Shown piece by piece: positions 55,377 to 64,000 of a DNA stretch of 64,000 nucleotides. A model generated the notes under the pieces. It saw only the letters and a list, made by a program, of their open reading frames with translations, was not told where the DNA came from and searched no databases. Source of the DNA: Rhodoligotrophos defluvii. GTDB lineage: Bacteria; Pseudomonadota; Alphaproteobacteria; Rhizobiales; Im1. How positions within the stretch are numbered: the first letter of the stretch is position 1; the number at the start of each line of letters is the position of its first letter. Both the position numbers and the translations under genes were made by a program. The stretch covers positions 62,001-126,000 of the forward strand of contig NZ_SZZM01000003.1 in assembly GCF_005281615.1 (NCBI RefSeq), given 5' to 3'.

Positions 55377-56282
55377 ATGTCAGAAGGCGAGACGGTGCTG
55401 AAATGGGGTGTCGAGCGGCGACTCGAATTTATCGAGTTCCGTCTTTACTGGGAGGGCGGCGTAAATCGATCAGATATTGTCGAAGCTTTCGACGTGTCTG
55501 TGCCCCAGGCATCGAAGGATTTGACGCTGTATCAAGAGCGGGCTCCACACAATGCTGTCTATGACAAGAGCGCGAAACGCTATGTTGCGAGCAGCGAGTT
55601 TCGGCCCTGCTTTCTGAAACCAGATGCCGGACAATATCTTAACCAGCTCCGATCCGTAGCCGAAGGCATTTTGGCGCCATCTGAATCCTGGATTGCTCAT
55701 TTGCCCCCATATTCCGGAACGCCTGTGGTCGGCCGCAGCGTCGATAACGACACGTTGCGGACGGTGCTTGCTGCGATCCGCCGATACGAGATGATCGAGG
55801 TGAAGTACCAATCACTTTCGAGCCTGCAGCCCCGCTGGCGGTGGATCGCGCCCCACGCCATCGCCTTCGACGGGTTCCGCTGGCACAGCCGGGCATTCTG
55901 CCAGACCGACGCGTGCTTCAAGGACTTCCTGCTTTCCCGAATGCTCGAAATCCGCGGGTCGCGCGGGAGCGAAGCGTCGGCCGACGATGATGACGACTGG
56001 CACTCCGAGGTCACGCTGGAAATCGGCCCTCACCCCGACCTCTCGGAGACGCAGACGAAGGTCATCGCACTGGATTACGGGATGCGTGGCGGCAAGGCGA
56101 AGATCAAGGTGCGACGCGCACTTCTCTACTACGCGCTGAGACGGCTTGGACTCGACACCGACCCTGCTGCACGTCGCCCCCAAGACCAGCAGATCGTGCT
56201 GCTGAACCGAGAGGAGATCGGCAGCCAGCTCCCCTCAATCGGCGATGCATCAGATTCCATAAGTAAGGCGCCGGAGAGATGA
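55377..56282 (+). CDS. WYL-domain transcriptional regulator (CapW/BrxR type)
   Basis: 301 residues: an N-terminal winged helix (RRLEFIEFRLYWEGG, NRSDIVEAFDVSVPQASKDL), then a WYL domain (EMIEVKYQSLSS, PRWRWIAPHAIAFDGFRWHSRAF) and a WCX-like C-terminal part. This layout is that of CapW and BrxR, repressors at the head of CBASS and BREX islands that respond to phage. GGAGG precedes the ATG. It is the first gene of the SNF2-Mod-Res operon and ends one base before that helicase begins. Confidence 0.92.
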   Translation: MSEGETVLKWGVERRLEFIEFRLYWEGGVNRSDIVEAFDVSVPQASKDLTLYQERAPHNAVYDKSAKRYVASSEFRPCFLKPDAGQYLNQLRSVAEGILAPSESWIAHLPPYSGTPVVGRSVDNDTLRTVLAAIRRYEMIEVKYQSLSSLQPRWRWIAPHAIAFDGFRWHSRAFCQTDACFKDFLLSRMLEIRGSRGSEASADDDDDWHSEVTLEIGPHPDLSETQTKVIALDYGMRGGKAKIKVRRALLYYALRRLGLDTDPAARRPQDQQIVLLNREEIGSQLPSIGDASDSISKAPER

Positions 56283-56283
56283 A

Positions 56284-59133
56284 TTGATCACAGAGTATCA
56301 CTCCAAGCTCTTTGCACACGAACTGAGCAAACGGCATTCGGTTGCAGATGCCGAAAAGCTTGCTGGTGCCCTATTGGACGCCCAAGTGGATCTGAACCCG
56401 CACCAGGTCGAAGCTGCGCTGTTTGCATTCAAGTCGCCACTCTCGAAAGGTGCGATTCTCGCCGATGAAGTAGGTTTGGGAAAGACGATCGAGGCAGGCT
56501 TGGTTCTTGCCCAAAAGTGGACGGAAGGCCGCCGTCGCGTTCTCATTATCACTCCGGCAAACTTGCGGAAGCAGTGGTCGCAGGAGCTAGAGGAAAAGTT
56601 CTTTCTACCGACTCTTATTCTTGAAGCTCGCAACTACAATAAGATGAAAAAGGAGGGTGTCCGGCGCCCGTTCGAACAGAAGAAGCTCGTTATCTGTTCG
56701 TTCCAATTCGCCGCGCGACATGTCGAAGAGCTCATGGTTATCCCGTGGGATCTAGTGGTCATCGACGAAGCTCACCGGCTCAGAAACGTCTATAGGCCCG
56801 ACAACCGGATCGGCCGAGCACTGAAGGGCGCGCTTGCAAATGTTCCGAAGGTACTCCTGACGGCGACCCCGCTTCAGAACTCGCTGATGGAGTTGTACGG
56901 TCTCGTCAGCCTGATCGATGACTACACATTCGGCGATGCGAAGAGCTTCCGAGCCCAATATACGCGCTTGACCGGTGACGGCCAGTTTGAAGAGTTGAAG
57001 CATCGCCTTCAGCCGGTTTGCCACCGGACTCTGCGTCGACAGGTGTTGGAATACATCCGCTACACCAACCGGATACCCATCACCCAAGAGTTCGTTCCAA
57101 GCGAGGCGGAGCAATCGCTCTACGACATGGTGTCGGAATACCTTCGGCGACCGTCTCTGCAGGCGCTGCCGTCTAGCCAGCGGACGCTAATGACCCTCAT
57201 CATGCGCAAGCTGTTGGCTTCCTCTACCTTCGCCATTGCGGGCGCCCTCGACTCCCTAGCCCGGAAGCTGGAACGCCAGCTCAAGGATGACACGAACCTT
57301 CGGGAGAAGCTCGAAGAAGAACTGTCCGAGGACTACGAGGAATATGAAGAGGTCGCCGACGAATGGTCGGACAATGACGACGAGCCAGAGCTTCTGACGG
57401 CTGAAGATATTGGGATCGTCCAGCAGGAGATCGCAGATCTTCGCGAGTTCCGGGACCTTGCTGTCTCAATCTCCGAGAACGCCAAAGGGCAGGCGTTGTT
57501 GAGCGCGTTGAGAGCCGGCTTCGCCAAGACGCAGGAGCTTGGTGCAGCGCAGAAGGCCATCATATTCACGGAGTCGCGCCGGACGCAGGAGTATCTGGTA
57601 CGGCTGCTTTCGGAGAACGGGTACGCCGACAAGCTTGTGCTTTTCAACGGCTCCAACAGCGATCCTCAGTCGAAAGCTATCTACGAAAATTGGTTGCAGA
57701 AGCACAAGGGGTCTGATCGCGTCACTGGCTCCCGCACTGCCGACATTCGCGCCGCACTGGTGGAGCATTTCCGCGAACATGCGTCAATCATGATCGCAAC
57801 CGAAGCTGCGGCCGAAGGCATCAACCTGCAATTCTGCTCCATCGTCGTGAACTACGACCTGCCGTGGAACCCGCAGCGAATTGAGCAACGGATCGGGCGC
57901 TGCCATCGGTATGGCCAGCTTTACGACGTGGTCGTGATTAACTTCCTCAACAAGAACAACGCGGCCGATCAGCGCGTCTACGAGCTGTTGGCCGAGAAGT
58001 TTCAACTGTTCTCCGGCGTGTTCGGCGCTTCGGATGAGGTGCTCGGAGCCGTTGAGTCTGGCGTCGAATTCGAGAAGCGCATCGTCACAATCTACCAAAA
58101 TTGTAGATCCACGGATGAGATCGAGACGGAGTTCGAGCGTCTACGCGCAGAGATGGACGAGAACATCAATGCTGCCATGGAGGATACGCGTCGGAAGTTG
58201 CTGGAGAACTTCGACGCTGAGGTCCATGACCGCCTAAAGTTCAATCTGGACAAGAGCAGAGAGTATATCGGGCGCTATGAGAGAATGTTGTGGGCCGTTA
58301 CCCAGCATGAGCTGCGGCAGCACGCCAACTTCGATGATGAATACCTCACCTTCACCTTGAAGCGCGCGCCCGACGGTTTGGACGTCCCGACCGGAGGCTA
58401 CGGTATCGCCAAGAATGGCCTAAGCGAGCACAGATATCGCTTGGGGCACCCGCTCGCACAGCACGTGATTGCCAGGGCACGCGAGCGCAATCTGAACGGT
58501 GCAGCCCTCGTGTTCGATTATTCCGGATGGCCAGCCAAGGCGGTCAACATCGAGCCGTTGGTGGGCCAGTCAGGTATCCTCGCCGCACGATGCCTCAGCT
58601 TCTCCGGATTTGACGAGCAGGACCACATCCTGCTCGCGGCCAAGACGGATGATGGGCGCGATATCGACCCTGACATTGTTCGACGCCTGTTCGAGATGCC
58701 ATGCCGACAAGCCGATGGCGAGATCGGGCATGCTCGGGCGCTGCTGGGTCCCATATTGGCGCAACGCGAACAGGACGTCATCGAGGCGCTGAAGCGGCAG
58801 AACGCCCAGTGGTTTTCCGAGGAAAGTCGGAAGCTGGAAAAATGGGCCGAGGACAAGGTGTTTGCCGCCGAAAAGGAATTGCAGGACGCGAAGGCGCGGA
58901 TCCTTGAGCTCAAGCGGGAGGCGCGAACGGCCCAGTCTCCCGAACAGCAGCATCGCATCCAGACGCAGATCCAGGAGCTGGAAAAGTCCAAGCGCCGGCT
59001 GCGCCAGCGAATCTTTGAGGTGGAGGACGAGATCATCGAGGAACGAGATCAGATGATCGCCGATCTGGAAGCCCGTCTTAAACAAGACATCAGCAAACAA
59101 GAGCTCTTCACCGTCCGCTGGGCGGTCGTGTGA
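56284..59133 (+). CDS. SNF2-type DEAD/DEAH helicase
   Basis: 949 residues from TTG 56284 (GGAGAGA before it). Superfamily 2, SNF2 group: ADEVGLGKTIEAG (about 60-72), VVIDEAHRLRN (158-168), LLTATPLQNSLMEL, then IIFTESRRTQEYLVRLL, EAAAEGINLQFCS and PQRIEQRIGRCHRYGQ. The C-terminal 90 residues form a predicted coiled coil (KELQDAKARILELK, QTQIQELEKSK). It resembles the helicases that go with DNA methyltransferases in DISARM- and BREX-like and other defence operons. Overlaps the Mod gene by 4 bases. Confidence 0.9.
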   Translation: MITEYHSKLFAHELSKRHSVADAEKLAGALLDAQVDLNPHQVEAALFAFKSPLSKGAILADEVGLGKTIEAGLVLAQKWTEGRRRVLIITPANLRKQWSQELEEKFFLPTLILEARNYNKMKKEGVRRPFEQKKLVICSFQFAARHVEELMVIPWDLVVIDEAHRLRNVYRPDNRIGRALKGALANVPKVLLTATPLQNSLMELYGLVSLIDDYTFGDAKSFRAQYTRLTGDGQFEELKHRLQPVCHRTLRRQVLEYIRYTNRIPITQEFVPSEAEQSLYDMVSEYLRRPSLQALPSSQRTLMTLIMRKLLASSTFAIAGALDSLARKLERQLKDDTNLREKLEEELSEDYEEYEEVADEWSDNDDEPELLTAEDIGIVQQEIADLREFRDLAVSISENAKGQALLSALRAGFAKTQELGAAQKAIIFTESRRTQEYLVRLLSENGYADKLVLFNGSNSDPQSKAIYENWLQKHKGSDRVTGSRTADIRAALVEHFREHASIMIATEAAAEGINLQFCSIVVNYDLPWNPQRIEQRIGRCHRYGQLYDVVVINFLNKNNAADQRVYELLAEKFQLFSGVFGASDEVLGAVESGVEFEKRIVTIYQNCRSTDEIETEFERLRAEMDENINAAMEDTRRKLLENFDAEVHDRLKFNLDKSREYIGRYERMLWAVTQHELRQHANFDDEYLTFTLKRAPDGLDVPTGGYGIAKNGLSEHRYRLGHPLAQHVIARARERNLNGAALVFDYSGWPAKAVNIEPLVGQSGILAARCLSFSGFDEQDHILLAAKTDDGRDIDPDIVRRLFEMPCRQADGEIGHARALLGPILAQREQDVIEALKRQNAQWFSEESRKLEKWAEDKVFAAEKELQDAKARILELKREARTAQSPEQQHRIQTQIQELEKSKRRLRQRIFEVEDEIIEERDQMIADLEARLKQDISKQELFTVRWAVV

Positions 59134-62100
59134 GCCAACAGAACGCAGGAGAATCCCGTCACATGCCGAACGTCGAGAAACAACGAGATCGCCTGATCAG
59201 CCTGCTGAAGGAGCTGTTCCAGCTCGACCAGCCGGACCTGGACTTTGGCTTTTATCGCATCATGCATGCGAAGGCGGGCCAGGTGACCAAGTTTCTCGAA
59301 AAGGACCTGCTGAGCATCATCCGGGATGCATTCGGCGAGGCGGATGGCGCCCGGGTCGAGCAAGCGAAAGCTGCCTACGAGGCCGCGCGCAAGCAGGCAG
59401 AGGAATTCGGCGCACCCGATCCGGATACCGCTCCGAAAGTGAAGGAAGCCAAGGCGGCCTGGGATGCGGCCAAGGACAGCGGCAGCAACGAAGGCGACGT
59501 CTACGATCACCTCTACCGCTTCTTCGAGCGCTATTACGACAACGGCGACTTCATGAGCCGCCGCTATTTCGCGCGCGAGACGGACGGCAAGGCGGCACCC
59601 TATGCTGTCCCCTACGACGGGCGCGAGGTCTATCTGCACTGGGCCAACCGTGACCAGTACTACATCAAGACGTCCGAGTACCTGACCAACTTCACGTTCG
59701 ATCCGACGCAGGCGAAGGAGTTCCAGGCGCATCACGGCGCGCTGGTCGAGCAGAAGCCCCTGAAGGTCCACTGCCGGATCGTCTCGGCGTCCGAGGGCGA
59801 GCACAACAACGTCAAGGCGTCCGAACAGACCGAACGCTTCTTTATCATCCACGAGCCGGAACCGATGAAGATCGAGACGGGCGACACCGGCCAGCCGGAG
59901 CTGGTGATCCAGTTCCAGTACCGCCCGGACCCCGAGAAGACCGGCCAGGAAGGCACCTGGCGCAAGAAGCGCCTCGCCGAGGCGGCGGACATGGTGAAGG
60001 CGCTGCTGCCCAAGCTGGACGGCGCGGACGACTACGTGAGCGCGCTGATGACCCCGGCGCCGACCGAGGCCGAGAAGGACCGCACGCTTCTGGAGAAGTA
60101 CCTGGCCCAGTACACGGCCCGGAACACGATGGACTACTTCATCCACAAGGATCTGGGCGGTTTCCTGCGGCGCGAGCTGGACTTCTACATCAAGAACGAG
60201 GTCATGCGGCTGGACGACATCGAGTCCGCCGATGCGCCACGAGTGGAAGCTTACCTGGCCAAGGTCAAGGTGCTGCGCCGCATTGCACAGCATCTGATCG
60301 ATTTCCTTGCCCAACTCGAGGACTTCCAGAAACGGCTGTGGCTGAAGAGGAAGTTCGTCGTCGACACCCAGTACTGCATCACGCTCGACCGCATCCCGGA
60401 GGAGTTTTATCCGGAGATCGCGGCCAACGAGGCGCAGAGAGAAGAGTGGGTGGAGCTTTTCGCGATTGACAAGATAGACGGGTACTCTGAGCCTCTATCC
60501 GTAAGTTTTCTTGAGAAAAATTCCTCTCTTCCACTCGACACAGCAAACTTCGCAGGGTCATTCAAGGACCGTGTGATTGCTGAAACTCAGCTTCTTGAAG
60601 CTGAAACCACGGGCCTGTTGATACATTCCGAGAACAATCAGGCTCTCAGGGCTTTAGGCGAAAAGCTTCGGAATGCCGTAGACTGCATTTACATAGACCC
60701 GCCGTACAACACCGATGCTTCTTCAATAGTTTACAAGAACAACTATAAGGACTCATCTTGGATTTCCCTAATGGACACCCGGCTGTCGGAAGCACAAAAA
60801 CTGATGCGGGCATCGGCTGTAATCGCCGTCGCAATAGACGATATCGAATTTAGCAGACTTCGGCAATTAATGGAGGAAAAGTTCGGCCAGGAAAATATGC
60901 TGGGGGTTGCGGTGGTTAGAAGCAATCCATCCGGGCGATCCACTCCAAATGGCTTCTCTGAAGCGCACGATTACACCCTATTTGCCGGCGCTAGTGATGC
61001 CGCATCTGTCGGCAGAATGCCCCGAACCGACAAGCAGGTTGCCCGGTACTCAGAGTCTGATGAGAGAGGGGCTTTTGAATGGGTAAATTTCCGCAAACAC
61101 GGTGGCGTTGAGGCCAGCCGCCAAGCACGTCCAAAAATGTTCTATCCAATTTATGTTTCTGGCGGCCAGATCCGTGTTCCCGAAATGTCCTGGAACACTG
61201 ATGCGCAGGCGTGGGACGTATTGGAGGAGCCAAACGCTGGTGAGACTGCTGTGCTGCCTGTCTCCCCTGATGGAGTCGAGCGTCGGTGGAAGTGGGGCGC
61301 GGAAAGCGTCAAATCCGATTATTCCAATTTCTGCGGTAGAAATGATCAGTCTGGCCAAATCGGCGTCTATATGAAAGCCCGAATGAACGATGAGGGCATG
61401 ATGCCTGTCACATGGTGGGATAAGAAGGAATATTCGGCTACACAGTACGGCACGAATTATCTGACATCTATGTTTGGTAGGATTGCAGACTTTTCATTCC
61501 CCAAGTCAATTCACCTAGTCGAAGACTGTTTAAGGGCATGCGGAGCCAAGAAAGATTCTGTCATTCTTGATTTCTTCGGAGGGTCAGGAACAACTGCTCA
61601 CGCAACGCTGAACCTGAACAGATCCGACAGCGGAAGAAGAAAGTTCTTTTTGGTGGAAATGGGCGAATACTTTGATCGCGTAACGCTACCAAGGGTCAAG
61701 AAATCAGTTTATTGCAATGAATGGAAGAAAGGTGTCCCCTCGTCTTCTGATCATTTAAGCGCCCTTGTGCCGTATGTTCGCTTGGAAACCTATGAAGATG
61801 CGATCAACAATCTCGCTCTGAAATCCGCACCAGAGGTGTTGCCAGCGGGAGGCGCTTTCGCACGCGACTACATGCTCCGCTACTGGCTTGATTTCGAGAC
61901 CAAGGGCAGCCCGTCGCTTCTGAACATCGAATGGTTCGACGATCCGACCGCCTACAAGCTGAAGATCAAGAAGCCCGGCACGGACGAGTATGTCGAGAAG
62001 GCCGTTGACCTCGTCGAAACGTTCAACTGGCTGATCGGCCTGCATGTCGAGCATCTGGATCGCTGGCGCGGCTACGACGCAGCCTTCAAGCGCGAGGTCG

Positions 62101-62465
62101 ATCCCGAGCTGCCGGACGACACGAACACGCGGCTGATGCTCGACGGCCCGCTGAAGGAGACGGATGACGGCGCCTGGCGCTTCCGCAAGGTCGAGGGCTA
62201 CACCCTGCGCACCCCGGGCGATCACAACGACCGGGAGAAGGTGCTGGTCGTCTGGCGCAAGCTGACCGGCGATCTCGAGCAGGACAACCTGATGCTGGAC
62301 GAGTGGTTCCGGAAGTACCGCCTTTCCGCGCAGGACACCGAGTTCGACGTGATCTACGTGAACGGCTCCAACAACCTGCCCAATCTCCGCCAAGCCGAAG
62401 AGACCTGGAAGGTGCGCCTGATCGAGGAAGCCTTCCATCAGGCGATGTGGGACGTGGAGGGCTGA
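59130..62465 (+). CDS. Site-specific DNA methyltransferase, type III Mod-like
   Basis: 1111 residues from GTG (overlapping the helicase stop); ATG 59163 with AGGAG about 11 bases ahead is an alternative. N6-adenine methyltransferase of the beta class: DPPYNTDAS (motif IV, residue 523) before FFGGSGTT (motif I, 815), with the target-recognition region between. Type III Mod proteins are usually about 600 residues, so it is long; the N-terminal 430 residues are an extra helical domain. Codons in 60440-61850 are much poorer in G and C than the flanks. It is followed after 3 bases by the Res gene. Confidence 0.92.
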   Translation: MSQQNAGESRHMPNVEKQRDRLISLLKELFQLDQPDLDFGFYRIMHAKAGQVTKFLEKDLLSIIRDAFGEADGARVEQAKAAYEAARKQAEEFGAPDPDTAPKVKEAKAAWDAAKDSGSNEGDVYDHLYRFFERYYDNGDFMSRRYFARETDGKAAPYAVPYDGREVYLHWANRDQYYIKTSEYLTNFTFDPTQAKEFQAHHGALVEQKPLKVHCRIVSASEGEHNNVKASEQTERFFIIHEPEPMKIETGDTGQPELVIQFQYRPDPEKTGQEGTWRKKRLAEAADMVKALLPKLDGADDYVSALMTPAPTEAEKDRTLLEKYLAQYTARNTMDYFIHKDLGGFLRRELDFYIKNEVMRLDDIESADAPRVEAYLAKVKVLRRIAQHLIDFLAQLEDFQKRLWLKRKFVVDTQYCITLDRIPEEFYPEIAANEAQREEWVELFAIDKIDGYSEPLSVSFLEKNSSLPLDTANFAGSFKDRVIAETQLLEAETTGLLIHSENNQALRALGEKLRNAVDCIYIDPPYNTDASSIVYKNNYKDSSWISLMDTRLSEAQKLMRASAVIAVAIDDIEFSRLRQLMEEKFGQENMLGVAVVRSNPSGRSTPNGFSEAHDYTLFAGASDAASVGRMPRTDKQVARYSESDERGAFEWVNFRKHGGVEASRQARPKMFYPIYVSGGQIRVPEMSWNTDAQAWDVLEEPNAGETAVLPVSPDGVERRWKWGAESVKSDYSNFCGRNDQSGQIGVYMKARMNDEGMMPVTWWDKKEYSATQYGTNYLTSMFGRIADFSFPKSIHLVEDCLRACGAKKDSVILDFFGGSGTTAHATLNLNRSDSGRRKFFLVEMGEYFDRVTLPRVKKSVYCNEWKKGVPSSSDHLSALVPYVRLETYEDAINNLALKSAPEVLPAGGAFARDYMLRYWLDFETKGSPSLLNIEWFDDPTAYKLKIKKPGTDEYVEKAVDLVETFNWLIGLHVEHLDRWRGYDAAFKREVDPELPDDTNTRLMLDGPLKETDDGAWRFRKVEGYTLRTPGDHNDREKVLVVWRKLTGDLEQDNLMLDEWFRKYRLSAQDTEFDVIYVNGSNNLPNLRQAEETWKVRLIEEAFHQAMWDVEG

Positions 62466-62468
62466 GCG

Positions 62469-64000
62469 ATGGCGAGAAAGTCCAAGATCAAGCCGCTCCC
62501 CTTTGGCCACAAGCTGGTGCTCAACCAGTGGATCGTCAGCCTGTTCGGCTTCGACCCGCTGAAGGACCACAAGGACGGCAAGCGCACCCTGCGGCCGGTA
62601 CAGCCGCTGGCCAAGACGGTGAAGGACGCGCCGGAGGGCATGACGTCCGAGAACCTGCACCACTTCTACAAGGCGCTGGACGTTCACCTGCAGGCGGGCG
62701 CCCAGATCACGCGGGCCGACCTGCTGCGCTACGAGCACAACATCGTCAGCCACACGCTGGCGATCAACGAGAAGCGTGACCGGCCGATCGTCTGGAAGTA
62801 CTACCAGTGGCTCTCGCTGCTGTTCGCCGAGATCTATCTCGACCGGTTCTTCGCCGATCGCGCTGCGCTGCTGGATGCGCTGAACGCCTATGTCGATGCC
62901 TTCGACACGTACTGGACCGATGAAGGATACGAGACGGGGATCACGCCCTACGAGCTCGACGACCTGAACAAGCTCTGCCTGCAGAACGCCACTGGCTCGG
63001 GGAAGACGCTGCTAATGCACGTCAACTTCCTGCAATTCCGGCACTACGCCTCGAAATCGCCGCTCAAGCACGACCTGACGCGGACGGTGCTGATCACGCC
63101 GAACGAGCAGCTTTCCCTGCAGCACGCGCGCGAGATGAAGGGCAGCAACATCGTTGCGTCGCGCCTGCTCACCGACAGCGGCGACCTGCTGTCCTCGGGC
63201 AAGAACGGGCTGCGCCAGGTGGACTTCACCGAGGTGACCAAGCTCGGTGACACCGACGGACCCAACGTCATCGCGACGCGCAATCTGGGCGACCAGAACC
63301 TGCTGCTTGTCGACGAGGCCCATCGCGGCATGGGAAGCCAGGAAGAGCGCGGCTGGTTCCGAAGCCGCGCCCGCCTGTCGGAGAAGGGTTTCGTCTTCGA
63401 GTATTCGGCGACGCTGAAGGAGGCCGTTTCCGCCGCAAAGCGCTCCGACATCGAGGCGTCCTACGCGAAGACGATCCTGTTCGACTATTCGTATCGGTAT
63501 TTCTACGAGGACGGCTACGGCAAGGATTACCGCATCTTCAACCTTCCGCGGACATTCTCCCAGCTTGAATTCTCATACCTGACGGCGTGTCTTCTGAGCT
63601 TCTACCAGCAGCTGAAGCTTTACGAGGACAAGCAGGGCATTTATGCGCCCTACAACATCGAGAAACCGCTCTGGGTTTTCGTCGGCTCCAGCGTGACCAA
63701 GGCCACCGGATCCAAGGCCGAGAAGGCCACAGTTTCTGACGTAGGCAAGATCCTCGCCTTCATCGCGAAGTTCCTTAAGAGCGAGGGTACGTCGGCCGCC
63801 GAAATCGAGCGGATCCTCACCGGTAACGCTCAGGAGACCGGTCTCCTGGATGAGAACGGCGGCGACATCTTCGCCGGCGGTTTCGTCTACCTGCAGCAGC
63901 TCATGCTTCGGGAGAGCTGGAAGCCCGGCGACCTGTTCCGCGACATCCTCGAAAAGCTCTTTCAGAACCGGGCCGGTGGTGAGTTGTCGATTGCCCGGAT
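62469..64000 (+). CDS. Type III restriction enzyme Res-like helicase, 5' part
   Basis: The reading frame stays open to the end of the window (about 510 codons seen), so the C-terminal part, including any endonuclease domain, is missing. The start is ATG 62469, read from ARKSKIKPLPFGHK. Superfamily 2 motifs: QNATGSGKTLLM, LITPNEQLSLQHA, and LLVDEAHRGMG, then FEYSATLKE. It is the helicase/nuclease partner of the Mod-like gene. The gap of three bases from Mod suggests one operon. As only part is visible, restriction activity cannot be judged. Confidence 0.9.
   Translation, partial: MARKSKIKPLPFGHKLVLNQWIVSLFGFDPLKDHKDGKRTLRPVQPLAKTVKDAPEGMTSENLHHFYKALDVHLQAGAQITRADLLRYEHNIVSHTLAINEKRDRPIVWKYYQWLSLLFAEIYLDRFFADRAALLDALNAYVDAFDTYWTDEGYETGITPYELDDLNKLCLQNATGSGKTLLMHVNFLQFRHYASKSPLKHDLTRTVLITPNEQLSLQHAREMKGSNIVASRLLTDSGDLLSSGKNGLRQVDFTEVTKLGDTDGPNVIATRNLGDQNLLLVDEAHRGMGSQEERGWFRSRARLSEKGFVFEYSATLKEAVSAAKRSDIEASYAKTILFDYSYRYFYEDGYGKDYRIFNLPRTFSQLEFSYLTACLLSFYQQLKLYEDKQGIYAPYNIEKPLWVFVGSSVTKATGSKAEKATVSDVGKILAFIAKFLKSEGTSAAEIERILTGNAQETGLLDENGGDIFAGGFVYLQQLMLRESWKPGDLFRDILEKLFQNRAGGELSIAR

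Overview
The window reads as GC-rich alphaproteobacterial DNA, most likely from the Hyphomicrobiales or a near relative. The reasons are very high GC in third codon positions, long antisense shadow frames, a DUF6499/DUF2285 regulator pair of the type carried by rhizobial integrative elements, and a CopA/CopB copper operon. No rRNA, tRNA or CRISPR array was recognised. The species cannot be named from the sequence.

Layout: (1) 1-8452, plus strand, a carbohydrate and nucleoside-phosphate block: the end of glycogen debranching enzyme GlgX, an MBL-fold RNA/DNA hydrolase, a thymidine/AMP-phosphorylase-like enzyme, a PRPP-synthetase-like enzyme, and a HAD phosphomutase fused to a GH65 phosphorylase. 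(2) 8453-11289, a mobile-element control region: a folded intergenic stretch, a short acidic DUF2285 protein (QseM type), a DUF6499-DUF2285 activator (FseA type) split at a TTT-TGA site that looks like a programmed +1 frameshift, and an AraC regulator. (3) 11327-24116, minus strand, a copper and heavy-metal resistance block: isochorismatase-like protein without its Cys, PCuAC chaperone, ABC membrane domain without ATPase, pseudoazurin, CopB, CopA, cupredoxin, cytochrome c, an unusual CDF transporter, a P1B ATPase and a Cys-rich copper-storage protein. (4) 24471-34919, plus strand, a periplasmic copper/redox block: multicopper oxidase, DUF411 protein, cytochrome c, two TlpA-type thioredoxins, SCO protein, an SDR-SPW-VKOR fusion, two related membrane proteins and CcdA.

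(5) 35193-64000 is a dense defence island. On the minus strand lie QatABCD, a caspase (C14)-Ski2-type helicase fusion, an AbiE-like nucleotidyltransferase/antitoxin pair with two palindromic operators, a KTSC protein next to a SIR2-HerA system, and an AddAB-like helicase/nuclease pair. On the plus strand a WYL regulator (CapW/BrxR type) heads an operon of a SNF2 helicase, a type III-like Mod methyltransferase with a low-GC central module, and a Res subunit that runs off the window.

The strongest candidates for a little-described system are the caspase-helicase gene joined to the AbiE-like pair. These three genes and QatABCD are spaced closely enough to be one seven-gene transcription unit behind the AbiE-type operators. 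The best-supported mechanistic signal is the TTT-TGA frameshift in the FseA-type gene, facing a QseM-type gene. The metal and defence blocks may be cargo of an integrative element whose conjugation genes lie outside this window; that is inference.
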